This document shows, one piece after another, positions 52,435-59,919 of a stretch of DNA of 64,000 bases. The notes below the pieces were generated by a model. It saw only the letters and a program-made list of their open reading frames with translations, did not search any database and was not told the DNA's origin. The stretch is from Mesobacterium pallidum. Lineage in GTDB: Bacteria; Pseudomonadota; Alphaproteobacteria; Rhodobacterales; Rhodobacteraceae. The stretch is from NCBI RefSeq assembly GCF_019966535.1, contig NZ_JAIMID010000004.1:1-64000 (forward strand), written 5' to 3'. Positions within the stretch are counted from its first letter, which is position 1. Each line of letters begins with the position of its first letter. The position numbers were made by a program, and so were the translations under genes.

Positions 52435-53040
52435 ATGTCCGATCCCGATCCCCATATCCCGACCGATCCCGAGGGCCTTTCGACGCTCGAGTCCCGCCTC
52501 CAGCAGGCGATCCGTGACAATGCCGGGCGGTTCCGCTGGCTGGGGATCGCCCTGGTCGTCGTCGGCGTGCTGGCGATCCTGTTCCCGCTGGTCGCCTCGG
52601 TCGCGGCCAAGCTGATGATCGGCTGGGTGTTCCTCGTGGCCGGGGCGCTGGTGCTTTGGCACGCCTTCCAGGCCCGCGACTGGCAGCCGGCGATCCTGTC
52701 GGGCCTGATCGGCGTGTTGCACCTGGCCGTGGGCGTCTACCTGGCGTTCTTCCCGCTGACCGGGCTGATCGGGTTGACTGTGCTGGTCGCCCTGGTCTTC
52801 GCGCTGCAGGGGGCGGGAGAGATCGCGCTTGGCTGGCAGCACCGGCCGGGCCATGGCAACGAGGGGCCGGGCTGGGTCTGGATGGGCCTCTCGGGTGCGG
52901 TGAGCCTCGTGCTGGCGGCGATGCTGCTGGCGGGCCTGCCGGGGACGGCGCTTTGGGCGATCGGGCTGCTGCTGGGCATCAACCTGCTGACCTCGGGCGT
53001 GTCGTTCCTGGCCCTGGCGTCGATGGGCGGAAGGATGTGA
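52435..53040 (+). CDS. HdeD-family membrane protein
   Basis: This encodes 201 residues with six membrane helices in the HdeD/DUF308 pattern. Each pair resembles WLGIALVVVGVLAILFPLVA, with aromatic LVLWHAFQARDW and GVYLAFFPLTGLIGLTVLV. HdeD of E. coli contributes to acid resistance; here the function is inferred only from the fold. The start is ATG at 52435, with AAAGG upstream; GTG at 52417 is an alternative. Confidence 0.88.
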   Translation: MSDPDPHIPTDPEGLSTLESRLQQAIRDNAGRFRWLGIALVVVGVLAILFPLVASVAAKLMIGWVFLVAGALVLWHAFQARDWQPAILSGLIGVLHLAVGVYLAFFPLTGLIGLTVLVALVFALQGAGEIALGWQHRPGHGNEGPGWVWMGLSGAVSLVLAAMLLAGLPGTALWAIGLLLGINLLTSGVSFLALASMGGRM

Positions 53041-53112
53041 GCGCGCGACCCGTCAGGCCAGGTCGGAGGCGCGGCAGCCCCCCTCGTGCCGGAGGCGCGG
53101 CGGTTGGAAAAG

Positions 53113-53168
53113 GCGAGGGGCCAGCCCCTCGCGCTCCCCGGAGTTTAGCGGCACAATGAAGCTGGATC
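53113..53168 (+). repeat. Dispersed repeat, copy b
   Basis: The hairpin GCGAGGGGC/GCCCCTCGC is followed by CCCCGGAGTTTAGCGG, CACAATGAAG and GGATC. It is almost identical to copy e (inverted, 3 kb away) and lies between convergent genes. Confidence 0.8.
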
Positions 53169-53958
53169 AGTCCTGGTGAAGACCGCCGGGCGGCAGGGCG
53201 ATGTCGGCCCAGATGGGCAGGTGGTCGGAGGCCTTGCGCGACAGCAGGTCCTGGCGCACGCCGGCATTGCTTGCCGTGACCCCTTTCGACAGCGCGAAAC
53301 GGTCCAGGTGGGCGATGGGTCGGGCGGCGTGATAGCTGCGGCCCGGGGCCAGCAGGTGAAAGTCGCGGTCAAGCGGGGCCAGCCCGCCCACCGCGCGCCA
53401 TTCGTTGAAATCGCCAAGGATCACGGCCGGCGCGTCGGGCATCTGCTTCAGCGCCTCCTGCAAGGCGCGGGTCTGCCGGGCGCGGTCGCGGCGCAAGAGG
53501 CCCAGATGCGTGCCCACCAGGATCAGCCCGCCCTGGGTCGTTTCCAGATGGGTCAGCACGGCGCCGCGCGGCTCGGTCCCCGGCAGGTCGATACGCCGCG
53601 TCTCGCCCACCTTGATCCCGGGCCGGGCCAGGATCGCGTTGCCGTGCCAGCCAAGGCTGACGTCGGTGCCGCCCAGGGGCAGGGGGACAAGGCCGGTGCG
53701 CCGGGCAATCTCCTCCGCGTCGAAGGCCGAGGGGCGGCGGCCCAGCCGCAGGTCCGCCTCCTGCAACGCGATCACGTCCGCCTCGAGCCCCGCCACCACG
53801 TCAAGCGTGCGCGCCGGGTCGCGCCGCCGGTCGAGGCCAAGCGCCTTGCGGACGTTGTAGGAGGCGAGCCGAAGGCCCGATTTTCGTGGCATGGCCTGGG
53901 TCATGGCGGCAATCTGAAGGGACGACCCGGCAAAGTCACCCCTTGTCGAGAGCGTCAT
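53167..53958 (-). CDS. Endonuclease/exonuclease/phosphatase-family protein
   Basis: This encodes up to 263 residues. The metal-dependent EEP fold is marked by LRLASYNVRKALGLD, VIALQEADLRLG, LVGTHLGLLRRDRARQ, VILGDFNEWRAV and KASDHLPIWADI, covering the catalytic Asn, Glu, His and Asp residues. Relatives include phosphodiesterases acting on DNA, phospholipids or nucleotides; the substrate is not predictable. The ATG at 53958 has TGAGG upstream; internal ATGs at 53904 and 53892 are alternatives that match the usual family N-terminus better. It diverges closely from the next gene. Confidence 0.87.
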   Translation of the reverse strand: MTLSTRGDFAGSSLQIAAMTQAMPRKSGLRLASYNVRKALGLDRRRDPARTLDVVAGLEADVIALQEADLRLGRRPSAFDAEEIARRTGLVPLPLGGTDVSLGWHGNAILARPGIKVGETRRIDLPGTEPRGAVLTHLETTQGGLILVGTHLGLLRRDRARQTRALQEALKQMPDAPAVILGDFNEWRAVGGLAPLDRDFHLLAPGRSYHAARPIAHLDRFALSKGVTASNAGVRQDLLSRKASDHLPIWADIALPPGGLHQD

Positions 53959-53978
53959 GGCGCCTCAGATAGGTATAC

Positions 53979-54614
53979 ATGAGCCTTCGCAACCATCCCT
54001 GGCCGGTCCTGCTCATCTGGGCCTTCCTCGTCTTCGAACTGGTCAGCTCGCTGCTGAGCCAGCGCTGGACCGTGGCCTTCGTCGCGCTGGCGACCCTGGG
54101 CCTGTCGGTCGCCCCCACGCTGCTGGCCGAGCGGCTGAACCTGCGCCTGCCGGTGCCTTTCGTCGTGGCCATCGTCGCCTTTGTCTTCGGCACGCTGTTC
54201 CTGGGCGAGGTGCTGGATTTCTACAATCGCTACTGGTGGTGGGACGTGGCGCTGCACGGCGCCTCGGCGGTGACCTTCGGCATGGTCGGGTTCCTGTTCG
54301 TCTTCTACCTGTTCGAGGGCGACCGCTATGCCGCGCCGCCCTGGGCGATGGCGCTGATCGCCTTCTGCTTTGCCGTCACCATCGGCGCGATCTGGGAGAT
54401 CTTCGAGTACACGATGGACCAGACCTTCGGCACCAACATGCAGAAAAGCGGGCTGCAGGACACGATGTGGGACCTGATCGTCGATGTGATCGGCGGGGCC
54501 GTCGGCGCCAGCGCGGGCTGGCTTTACCTGGGCGGTCACCGCGAAGGCACACCGGCCCGGGTCATCGACCAGTTCGTGCGCATGAACCGGCGGCTCTTTC
54601 GAAAGGCGCGGTGA
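53979..54614 (+). CDS. DUF2238-like membrane protein
   Basis: This encodes 211 residues with about five to six membrane segments. The central conserved block LGEVLDFYNRYWWWDVALHG and GAIWEIFEYTMDQTFGTNMQ are typical of the DUF2238/YjdF-like family, in which Glu, Asp and His residues sit within helices. The following DTMWDLIVDVIGGAVGA segment is also conserved. The function is unknown. It starts 20 bp from the divergent EEP gene. Confidence 0.82.
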   Translation: MSLRNHPWPVLLIWAFLVFELVSSLLSQRWTVAFVALATLGLSVAPTLLAERLNLRLPVPFVVAIVAFVFGTLFLGEVLDFYNRYWWWDVALHGASAVTFGMVGFLFVFYLFEGDRYAAPPWAMALIAFCFAVTIGAIWEIFEYTMDQTFGTNMQKSGLQDTMWDLIVDVIGGAVGASAGWLYLGGHREGTPARVIDQFVRMNRRLFRKAR

Positions 54615-54658
54615 CGGCCGGAAATGGCCGAGGGCGCGATTTTTCGTCCCGCCCTCTT

Positions 54659-54673
54659 TTAACCCGATTGTAA
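54659..54673 (+). promoter_or_regulatory. CtrA-type box upstream of a small membrane protein
   Basis: TTAACCCGATTGTAA has the same TTAA-N7-GTAA form as the comEC box and ends 37 bp before the ATG at 54711. Confidence 0.4.
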
Positions 54674-54710
54674 CGGTCTAATGTAGAGGATGAAGCAAGG
54701 AGAATCTGCC

Positions 54711-55043
54711 ATGCCAGCGTTGATCAAGCTCTACGTCACCCAGGTCGCCATCGGGTTCGGCATCTCTGCCGTGTTTGTCGCCGGACTGCTGTGGTTTGAC
54801 GTGGCGGGGCTGTGGCACTTGGTCAGCCATGATCCGGCCGGCATCCTGGCCGTCGTGATGCTCTGGGTGTCCAACGGGATCGTCTTTGCCGGCGTGCAAT
54901 TCGCGATCAGCGTGATGCGCATGGCCGAGGAGGACGACGACATGCCGCGCGGCCCGGGCCTGCCTGTCCGCCTGCGCGAACCGGTGCTTGTCCCCGTCCG
55001 CGCCGAAAGCCGCCGCGACCGCCAGCTGCACCGCCGCCGCTGA
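54711..55043 (+). CDS. Small two-helix membrane protein
   Basis: This encodes 110 residues: two membrane segments (VTQVAIGFGISAVFVAGLLWF and ILAVVMLWVSNGIVFAGVQFA), then an acidic turn MAEEDDDMPRG and a strongly basic tail rich in Arg. The start at 54711 follows AAGGAG with eight-base spacing; ATG at 54690 is a weaker alternative. The family was not recognised. A CtrA-type box lies upstream and a strong terminator downstream, so it is a self-contained unit. Confidence 0.75.
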   Translation: MPALIKLYVTQVAIGFGISAVFVAGLLWFDVAGLWHLVSHDPAGILAVVMLWVSNGIVFAGVQFAISVMRMAEEDDDMPRGPGLPVRLREPVLVPVRAESRRDRQLHRRR

Positions 55044-55069
55044 GATCCTGCCGATAGGCAATCGACCGA

Positions 55070-55094
55070 AGCCCGCGCCTGTTGCGGGCTTTTT
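55070..55094 (+). terminator. Terminator after the small membrane protein
   Basis: The stem AGCCCGC with GCGGGCT and loop GCCTGTT are followed by TTTT, 27 bp after the stop. Confidence 0.92.
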
Positions 55095-55128
55095 CCTGTC
55101 TGGGGTACTGAAAGAGAACGGGTAAAGT

Positions 55129-55352
55129 GGCGGGAACCGCAGCAACCGTGGGGTTATCTCATTCCCGAGGACCTGTATGTACAGGTGGGCGCCAGGTACC
55201 TGGACCAGGATCCAGGCAGAGCCAGCTCCCTCGGAATTGCTTAAGGCCACCGGAATGCAACCGTGTACGGGAAGAGCAGAAACCCGCCTTGTCGTGATCT
55301 AGAGGCGCGAAGGGCCGCTGACAAGGGGGGCGGTCCGAAGTTTCTTCGGACA
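55129..55352 (+). ncRNA. Candidate structured RNA upstream of mmcB
   Basis: This gene-free 330-bp stretch is dense in complementary segments. GGCGGG (55129) pairs with CCCGCC (55283-55288), CCGAGG with CCTCGG around an apical part, ACCTGT with ACAGGT (loop ATGT), and CCTGGA with TCCAGG (55199-55216). A strong eight-bp hairpin, GTCCGAAG-TTT-CTTCGGAC (55333-55351), follows. It starts right after a terminator, so it would need its own promoter, which I cannot assign. A long rod with a large one-sided internal loop recalls 6S RNA, but I cannot align it to that family with confidence. SRP RNA and tmRNA hallmarks are absent. Confidence 0.35.
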
Positions 55353-55397
55353 CTCATGGCAAGTTTTCCTCAAGCGGCGATGCCGACCCCCTTGTCA
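55319..55397. repeat. Long inverted repeat upstream of mmcB
   Basis: TGACAAGGGGG (55319-55329) is matched by CCCCCTTGTCA (55387-55397) across 57 bases that contain the GTCCGAAG hairpin. It lies just before the LexA box. Confidence 0.6.
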
Positions 55398-55401
55398 AGA
55401 C

Positions 55402-55416
55402 GTTCACCTTTCGTTC
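55402..55416 (+). promoter_or_regulatory. LexA (SOS) box of mmcB
   Basis: GTTCACCTTTCGTTC is a perfect alphaproteobacterial LexA box (GTTC-N7-GTTC), ending 11 bp before the mmcB ATG. mmcB is an SOS gene in Caulobacter. Confidence 0.85.
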
Positions 55417-55427
55417 ATATTTGGCGC

Positions 55428-55871
55428 ATGTTGGAGAGCCTCGCCCCTGGACAGCTGATCGCCCGCGGCACCTGCCGTGCCCTGTCGCACATGGGGTTCG
55501 TCACGGTCGAGGAATTCGTGCCCACCCGGGGCCTGCGCGTCGACGTCATGGCGCTGGGGCCCAAGGGCGAGCTCTGGATCGTCGAGTGCAAATCCAGTCG
55601 CGCCGATTTCATGAGCGATTTTAAATGGCAAGGCTATCTCGACTGGTGCGACCGCTACTTCTGGGCCGTCGATCCCGAGTTCCCGAGCGAGCTCTTGCCC
55701 GAGCAGACTGGCCTGATCCTCGCCGACGCCTATGACGGAGAGGTCATCCGCATGGCGCCCGAGGACAAGCTGCCCGGTGCCCGCCGCAAGGTGCTGATCC
55801 AGAAATTCGCCGCCCATGCCGCGCGCCGCCTGCATGCGCTGCGCGATCCCGACGCGATCACATGGGGCTGA
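55428..55871 (+). CDS. mmcB: DNA repair protein MmcB
   Basis: This encodes 147 residues of the MmcB family, a damage-inducible protein linked genetically to ImuB-dependent mutagenesis in Caulobacter. The sequence has a nuclease-like core: GLRVDVMALGPKGELWIVEC and KSSRADFMSDFKWQGYLDWC follow the Asp/Glu-x-Lys pattern of PD-(D/E)XK folds. The start is ATG at 55428, because the family begins near LAPGQLIARGTCRAL and the LexA box ends 11 bp upstream. A longer frame would start inside the structured region. Confidence 0.9.
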   Translation: MLESLAPGQLIARGTCRALSHMGFVTVEEFVPTRGLRVDVMALGPKGELWIVECKSSRADFMSDFKWQGYLDWCDRYFWAVDPEFPSELLPEQTGLILADAYDGEVIRMAPEDKLPGARRKVLIQKFAAHAARRLHALRDPDAITWG

Positions 55872-55873
55872 CG

Positions 55874-55897
55874 GGGCGCCCGCGGCCGAAGGCGCCC
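55874..55897 (+). terminator. Hairpin after mmcB
   Basis: The stem GGGCGCC with GGCGCCC and a ten-base loop are followed by TGTCCCTTT, immediately after the mmcB stop. Confidence 0.6.
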
Positions 55898-55900
55898 TGT

Positions 55901-55931
55901 CCCTTTCATCTTGCCAGACATATCCCGGGGC
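55901..55931 (-). repeat. Dispersed repeat, copy i (degenerate)
   Basis: On the minus strand it reads CCCCGGGATATGTCTGG then CAAGATGAAAGGG. It fits the core of copies e and f with several substitutions and no clear hairpin. Confidence 0.4.
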
Positions 55932-55967
55932 GTTTGAGGGGCAGCGCCGTCAGCCGGGCCTGGAAGA

Positions 55968-56039
55968 ATGCGCGCCACCGGGCGCGCATGCCTTCGGCGA
56001 GAGTATTTGCAGAAAAGTGAAAGCAGGGGCGCAGGATCC
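55968..56039 (+). repeat. Dispersed repeat, copy h
   Basis: The hairpin ATGCGCGCC/GGCGCGCAT is followed by TTCGGCGAGAGTATTTG, AAAAGTGAAAG and GGATCC. The terminal GGATCC (56034-56039) is shared with copy e in the opposite orientation. Confidence 0.65.
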
Positions 56040-56091
56040 CCTGTTCATCTTGCCGATAAACTCCGGGGAGCGCGAGGGGCTGGCCCCTCGC
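56034..56091 (-). repeat. Dispersed repeat, copy e
   Basis: On the minus strand it reads the hairpin GCGAGGGGC/GCCCCTCGC, then CCCCGGAGTTTATCGG, CAAGATGAA and GGATCC. It is nearly identical to copy b and head to head with copy h. Confidence 0.8.
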
Positions 56092-56121
56092 ATGGTTAGG
56101 TGCCGCCCCTGCGGCCCGCAG

Positions 56122-56198
56122 TCTCAGTTCCGCGCCCGCGGCGCAATCTGAGGTCCGCGCCTGTGGCGCGCATCCTGAGGTCCGCGCCTGCGGCGCGA
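56122..56198. repeat. Three 25-26 bp tandem repeats
   Basis: Units at 56122-56146, 56147-56172 and 56173-56198 share CTGAGGTCCGCGCC and then GCGGCGC. Each contains a small CGCGCC/GGCGCG dyad. They end at a GAGGGGCC/GGCCCCTC hairpin just before the aldolase stop codon. Confidence 0.75.
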
Positions 56199-56225
56199 GG
56201 GGCCGGCCCCTCGCGCCCGGTCCGG

Positions 56226-57116
56226 TCACCCCGCGACCGAGGCGTCGTAGATGCTCTGGATCGCGCTGTCGATCGTGGCGTTGAACGCGTCGTCCGATTG
56301 CTGGGCCGACAGCCCTTCTGTCAGCCCGCGCGAGAAGGAGGCGATCATGCCGGTGTTCTCGGCCAGCTTGGCGTTCGCCTCTTCGCGCGAATAGCCGCCC
56401 GACAGGGCCACGACGCGCATCACCGCCGGGTGGTCGATCAGCGGCTTGTAGAGATTCGCGACGCTCGGCAGCGAGAGCTTGAGCATCACCTGCGTGCCCG
56501 GATCGAGCTGGTCCAGGTGGCCGAGGATCTCGGTCTTCAGGATCTCTTCGGCCTCGGCCTTGTCGGAAATCGTGATCGTCACCTCCGGCTCGAGGATCGG
56601 CATCAGCCCGGCGTTCAGGATCTGCTGGCCGACCGCGAATTGCTGGGTCACGATGTCCTTGATGCCTTGGGGATTAGCCGCGTCGATCACGCTGCGCATC
56701 TTGGTACCGAAGATGCCCTTTGACGCCGCGCGCGCGAGCAGTTCGTCAAGGCCGGGGATCTCTTTCATTAGCTTGACGCCGTTGGCGCTGTCCTCGAGGC
56801 CCTTGTCGACCTTGAGGAAGGGCACCACGCCCTTGTCTTCCCACAGATATGTCGGCGCGGGCTTGCCGGCGAAATCGCGGTCCATCGTCATCTCGAACAG
56901 GATCGCGCCGATCACCCGCGCGCCGGTGAAACCGGGGGCCGTGGCGATGCGTTCACGCATGCCGTGGATCAGGTCGAACATCTCGGCCTCGCCGGAATAG
57001 GCGTCTTCCTCGATGCCATAAAGGCGCAGGGCCTTGGGGGTCGAGCCGCCCGACTGGTCGAGGGCCGCGATAAAGCCCTGGCCGGATTGCATCTGTTTCG
57101 CCTGTTCCTGGTTCAT
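56226..57116 (-). CDS. fda: Fructose-bisphosphate aldolase, class I
   Basis: This glycolytic/gluconeogenic enzyme cleaves fructose 1,6-bisphosphate by a Schiff-base mechanism. It has 296 residues, closely similar in layout to the staphylococcal class I enzyme. Signature segments are GFIAALDQSGGSTPKALRLYG, VPFLKVDKGLEDSANGVKLM, FGTKMRSVI, EPEVTI and VMLKLSLPS, where the Lys is the likely Schiff base, with LSGGYSREEAN for phosphate binding. The start is ATG at 57116. Two LacI-family operator-like palindromes lie about 90-120 bp upstream. It lies downstream of pgk on the same strand, separated by 302 bp. Confidence 0.95.
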   Translation of the reverse strand: MNQEQAKQMQSGQGFIAALDQSGGSTPKALRLYGIEEDAYSGEAEMFDLIHGMRERIATAPGFTGARVIGAILFEMTMDRDFAGKPAPTYLWEDKGVVPFLKVDKGLEDSANGVKLMKEIPGLDELLARAASKGIFGTKMRSVIDAANPQGIKDIVTQQFAVGQQILNAGLMPILEPEVTITISDKAEAEEILKTEILGHLDQLDPGTQVMLKLSLPSVANLYKPLIDHPAVMRVVALSGGYSREEANAKLAENTGMIASFSRGLTEGLSAQQSDDAFNATIDSAIQSIYDASVAG

Positions 57117-57204
57117 GGTGCCCTCGGGTTTCGAAATTGACTGTGCGGGGGCGGATGCCCCGTCGCGACATGGTGTAGGAAGCGGCGCGGGGCGATGCAA
57201 ACGA

Positions 57205-57237
57205 GTTAGCGGTAACAGGCGCGGCTTTAGCGATAAC
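57205..57237. promoter_or_regulatory. Two LacI-family operator-like palindromes upstream of the aldolase gene
   Basis: GTTAGCGGTAAC (57205-57216) and TTTAGCGATAAC (57226-57237) both have the GTTA-N-CG-N-TAAC form with a central CG. Their centres are 21 bp apart, two helical turns. The form resembles the site of CceR, the central carbon regulator of Rhodobacter sphaeroides. Confidence 0.6.
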
Positions 57238-57314
57238 GTCTCGACGCTGTCATGCAGCGGGCAGGGGTTTGATCCGATTGTGCGCACGCGCGCGCCATGG
57301 CCCGGAATGTGGAC

Positions 57315-57400
57315 AGGCGTCGCCCCAAGGGTGGGGCGGCGCCTGTGTCGCGTGCGGGATGCCTCCGGCGGGAGTTTATTGGCACAATGAAGGGCGGATC
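57315..57400 (+). repeat. Dispersed repeat, copy c
   Basis: The hairpin AGGCG-TCGCCCC with GGGGCGG-CGCCT (57315-57343) is followed by CTCCGGCGGGAGTTTATTGG, CACAATGAAG and GGATC (57396-57400). Together with the operators it makes up most of the otherwise gene-free interval 57117-57418. Confidence 0.75.
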
Positions 57401-57418
57401 GGCGCCCAGCCCACCGGG

Positions 57419-58606
57419 TCAGCCGAGGGCGGCGACGCCGGGCAGGGCCTTGCCTTCCATCCACTCGAGGAAGGCGCCGCCGGCGGTGGAGATATAGGTG
57501 AAATCCTCCGCCGCGCCGGCCTTGTTGAGCGCGGCCACCGTGTCGCCGCCGCCTGCGACCGAGATGAGCTTGCCGGCCTTCGACAGCTCTGCCGCCTTGC
57601 GGGCGGCCGCGTTTGTGGCGGCGTCGAAGGGCGCGATCTCGAAGGCGCCGAGGGGGCCGTTCCAGATCAGCGTTTTCGCGCCCTCGAGGATGGACGCGAT
57701 GCGCGCGACCGCCTCGGGGCCGGCATCGAGGATCATCGCGTCCTCGGGGCAGGCGGTGGCGGGAACGGTCTCGTTCGCCGCACCCGCCTTGAACTCGCGT
57801 GCCACGACCACGTCGCTGGGCAACACGATCTCGCAGCCCGCGGCTTGCGCCTTTTGCAGGATCTCCCGGGCGGTGTCCGCCAGGTCCGTCTCGCACAGGG
57901 ACTTGCCCACGGGCGTGCCTTGGGCGTAGAGAAAGGTGTTCGCCATGCCGCCGCCGATCACCAGGTGATCGACCTTGGCCACCAGGTTGCCCAGCAGGTC
58001 GAGCTTGGTCGAGACCTTGGCGCCGCCGACCACCGCCACCACGGGCCGGACCGGATCGCCAAGCGCGGCTTCCAGTGCTTTCAGCTCGGCCTCCATCAGC
58101 CGGCCGGCGCAGGCGGGCAGCAGGCGGGCCAGCGCCTCGGTCGAGCTGTGGGCGCGGTGGGCGGCCGAGAAGGCGTCGTTGCAGTAGATGTCGCCCAGCT
58201 TGGCCATGCCCGCTGCAAGCTCGGGGTCGTTCTTGGTTTCGCCCGCGTGGTAGCGGGTGTTTTCCAGCAGCAGCACCTGGCCCTCGGGCAGGGCTGCCGC
58301 CGCGGCCTCGGCGGCCGGGCCGGTGCAATCGGCGGCGAACATCACCGGCACGCCAAAGGCCGCCTCGAGCGCCGGGACCAGCGGTTGCAGCGACATCGAC
58401 GGCACCCGTTCGCCCTTGGGCCGGCCGAAATGGGCCAGCAGCACGGGGCGGCCGCCCTTGGCGAGGATGTCCTTGATCGTCGGCACGATCCGGTCGATGC
58501 GGGTGGTGTCGGTGACGCGCCCGTCCTCGACCGGCACGTTGATGTCGACCCTGGTCAGCACGCGTTTGCCCGCCAGGTCCATGTCGTCAAGTGTCTTCCA
58601 GCCCAT
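57419..58606 (-). CDS. pgk: Phosphoglycerate kinase
   Basis: This enzyme transfers phosphate between 1,3-bisphosphoglycerate and ADP. It has 395 residues, full length. The N-terminal substrate site has [15 protein letters not shown] and [10 protein letters not shown], the hinge region has [14 protein letters not shown], and the C-terminal nucleotide site has NGPLGAFEI and the GGGDTVAAL loop. The start is ATG at 58606, with AAGGAGG nine bases upstream; the frame is open much further upstream but without support. It diverges from the cyclophilin pair. Confidence 0.96.
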   Translation of the reverse strand: MGWKTLDDMDLAGKRVLTRVDINVPVEDGRVTDTTRIDRIVPTIKDILAKGGRPVLLAHFGRPKGERVPSMSLQPLVPALEAAFGVPVMFAADCTGPAAEAAAAALPEGQVLLLENTRYHAGETKNDPELAAGMAKLGDIYCNDAFSAAHRAHSSTEALARLLPACAGRLMEAELKALEAALGDPVRPVVAVVGGAKVSTKLDLLGNLVAKVDHLVIGGGMANTFLYAQGTPVGKSLCETDLADTAREILQKAQAAGCEIVLPSDVVVAREFKAGAANETVPATACPEDAMILDAGPEAVARIASILEGAKTLIWNGPLGAFEIAPFDAATNAAARKAAELSKAGKLISVAGGGDTVAALNKAGAAEDFTYISTAGGAFLEWMEGKALPGVAALG

Positions 58607-58738
58607 CGCTTGCCCTCCTTGGCGTGTCGCTTTGAGGCGGATTCCTTGCCGATTGCGTCCCCGCGCGCAAGGGCGCGTCTTGTCCCGGCCCGTGCAAGCG
58701 CTTAGGTGTGGCGCCAAACGAACGGAAGGGAGGCCCCC

Positions 58739-59245
58739 ATGGCCGAGATCAAGGACCCCGAGAACACCATCCTGATGGAGCTGAAAGGCGGCACCGTCAC
58801 CATCGAGCTGCTGCCCGACATCGCGCCGCTGCATTGCGAGCGGATGAAGGAGCTGGCCCGCGAAGGCGCCTATGACAACGTCGCCTTCCACCGCGTGATC
58901 GAGGGCTTCATGGCCCAGACCGGCGACGTGGAGCATGGCAACATGGAAGGCGATTTCAACATCCGCCGCGCCGGGACGGGCGGGTCGGCCAAGCCGGACC
59001 TCAAGGCAGAATTCTCGGGGATTCCCCATGATCGCGGCACGCTGGGCGCGGCGCGCAGCCAGAACCCGAACTCGGCCAATTCGCAGTTCTTCATCAACTT
59101 CAAGGACAACCATTTCCTGAACCGCCAGTACACGGTCTATGGCCGCGTTATCAGCGGCATGGAGCACGTGGATGCGATCACCCGCGGTGAGCCGCCTGCG
59201 AGCCCGGACCGGATGATCAGCGTGAAGGTCGCAGCCGATGCGTAA
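58739..59245 (+). CDS. ppiB: Cytosolic peptidyl-prolyl isomerase (cyclophilin)
   Basis: This cyclophilin isomerises proline peptide bonds. It has 168 residues. The active-site Arg is in [16 protein letters not shown], and the peptide-binding blocks are [13 protein letters not shown] and [13 protein letters not shown]. It has no signal peptide, so it is cytosolic. The ATG at 58739 is preceded by GGAAGGGAGG. It overlaps the following secreted cyclophilin gene by eight bases; the two share the same core and probably arose by duplication. Confidence 0.94.
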   Translation: MAEIKDPENTILMELKGGTVTIELLPDIAPLHCERMKELAREGAYDNVAFHRVIEGFMAQTGDVEHGNMEGDFNIRRAGTGGSAKPDLKAEFSGIPHDRGTLGAARSQNPNSANSQFFINFKDNHFLNRQYTVYGRVISGMEHVDAITRGEPPASPDRMISVKVAADA

Positions 59246-59786
59246 GCTGGCAGCCCTTCTGATGCTGACGGCGGCGCCGGTGGGCGCGACGGGCCTCGAT
59301 ATCGAGATCGCGGGCGAGGGGGCCAATGGCACCATCCACGTCGATCTCTTCGAGGATGTCGCGCCGAACCATGTCGCGCAGATCGCCGCACTGGCCGAGG
59401 CGGGGGCTTACGATGACGTGGTCTTTCACCGCGTGATCGAGGGTTTCATGGCCCAGACCGGCGACGTACAATACGGCAAGATGGGCGGCGACATGCGGAT
59501 GGCGGGTCGTGGCGGCTCGGACCGTCCGGACCTCGGAGCCGAGTTCTCGGACCGCCCGTTCGACCGCGCCGTCGTCGGCATGGCCCGCAGCCAGAGCCCA
59601 GACAGCGCCAATTCGCAGTTCTTCATCATGTTCGCCCCGGGGCATTTCCTGAACGGCCAGTACACGGTCGTCGGAGAGGTCACCGAAGGCATGGACGTGG
59701 TCGACGCGATCAAGCGCGGCGAAGGGCGGAACGGCGAGGTCTTTGGCCAGCCCGACCGCATGGTCACGGTGACCGTGACCGAGTGA
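59238..59786 (+). CDS. Secreted peptidyl-prolyl isomerase (cyclophilin)
   Basis: This encodes 182 residues with a signal peptide ([19 protein letters not shown]), so it acts in the periplasm. The cyclophilin core is [29 protein letters not shown] and [14 protein letters not shown], with the catalytic Arg retained. It overlaps the cytosolic paralogue by eight bases and is closed by a terminator. The pair supplies proline isomerase activity to two compartments from one transcript. Confidence 0.92.
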   Translation: MRKLAALLMLTAAPVGATGLDIEIAGEGANGTIHVDLFEDVAPNHVAQIAALAEAGAYDDVVFHRVIEGFMAQTGDVQYGKMGGDMRMAGRGGSDRPDLGAEFSDRPFDRAVVGMARSQSPDSANSQFFIMFAPGHFLNGQYTVVGEVTEGMDVVDAIKRGEGRNGEVFGQPDRMVTVTVTE

Positions 59787-59808
59787 ACGCGGTTCATTCG
59801 ATGGATCG

Positions 59809-59836
59809 GAAAGGGGCCCCGCTGCGGGCCCTTTTC
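59809..59836 (+). terminator. Terminator of the cyclophilin pair
   Basis: The stem AAAGGGGCCC with GGGCCCTTTT and loop CGCTGC are followed by CTTTT, about 23 bp after the stop. Confidence 0.9.
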
Positions 59837-59874
59837 TTTTGCCCGGCGGTCAGAGCAGCCGTGAGGTCAGGATG

Positions 59875-59919
59875 CATCCGGCGGGAGTATTTCTTGAATA
59901 ATGAAAGGTTTATCGGATC
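59875..59919 (+). repeat. Dispersed repeat, copy d
   Basis: ATCCGGCGGGAGTATTTC is followed by TTGAATAATGAAAGG and GGATC. The TAA stop of the permease gene (59910-59912, minus strand) lies inside it. No clear hairpin precedes it. Confidence 0.65.

Noticed and set aside
55129..55352. Identification of the structured region as SRP RNA, tmRNA or RNase P
   Set aside because: The conserved GGAAGGAAGCAGCC loop of SRP RNA is absent, as are tmRNA and RNase P core motifs.
57117..58328. Upstream extension of the aldolase frame through the pgk region
   Set aside because: The open frame continues by lack of stops only. The ATG at 57116 gives exactly the family N-terminus, and the operators lie upstream of it.
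58694..58704. GCAAGCGCTTA as a LacI-family operator between pgk and ppiB
   Set aside because: A short single palindrome with a form different from the aldolase pair; likely by chance.
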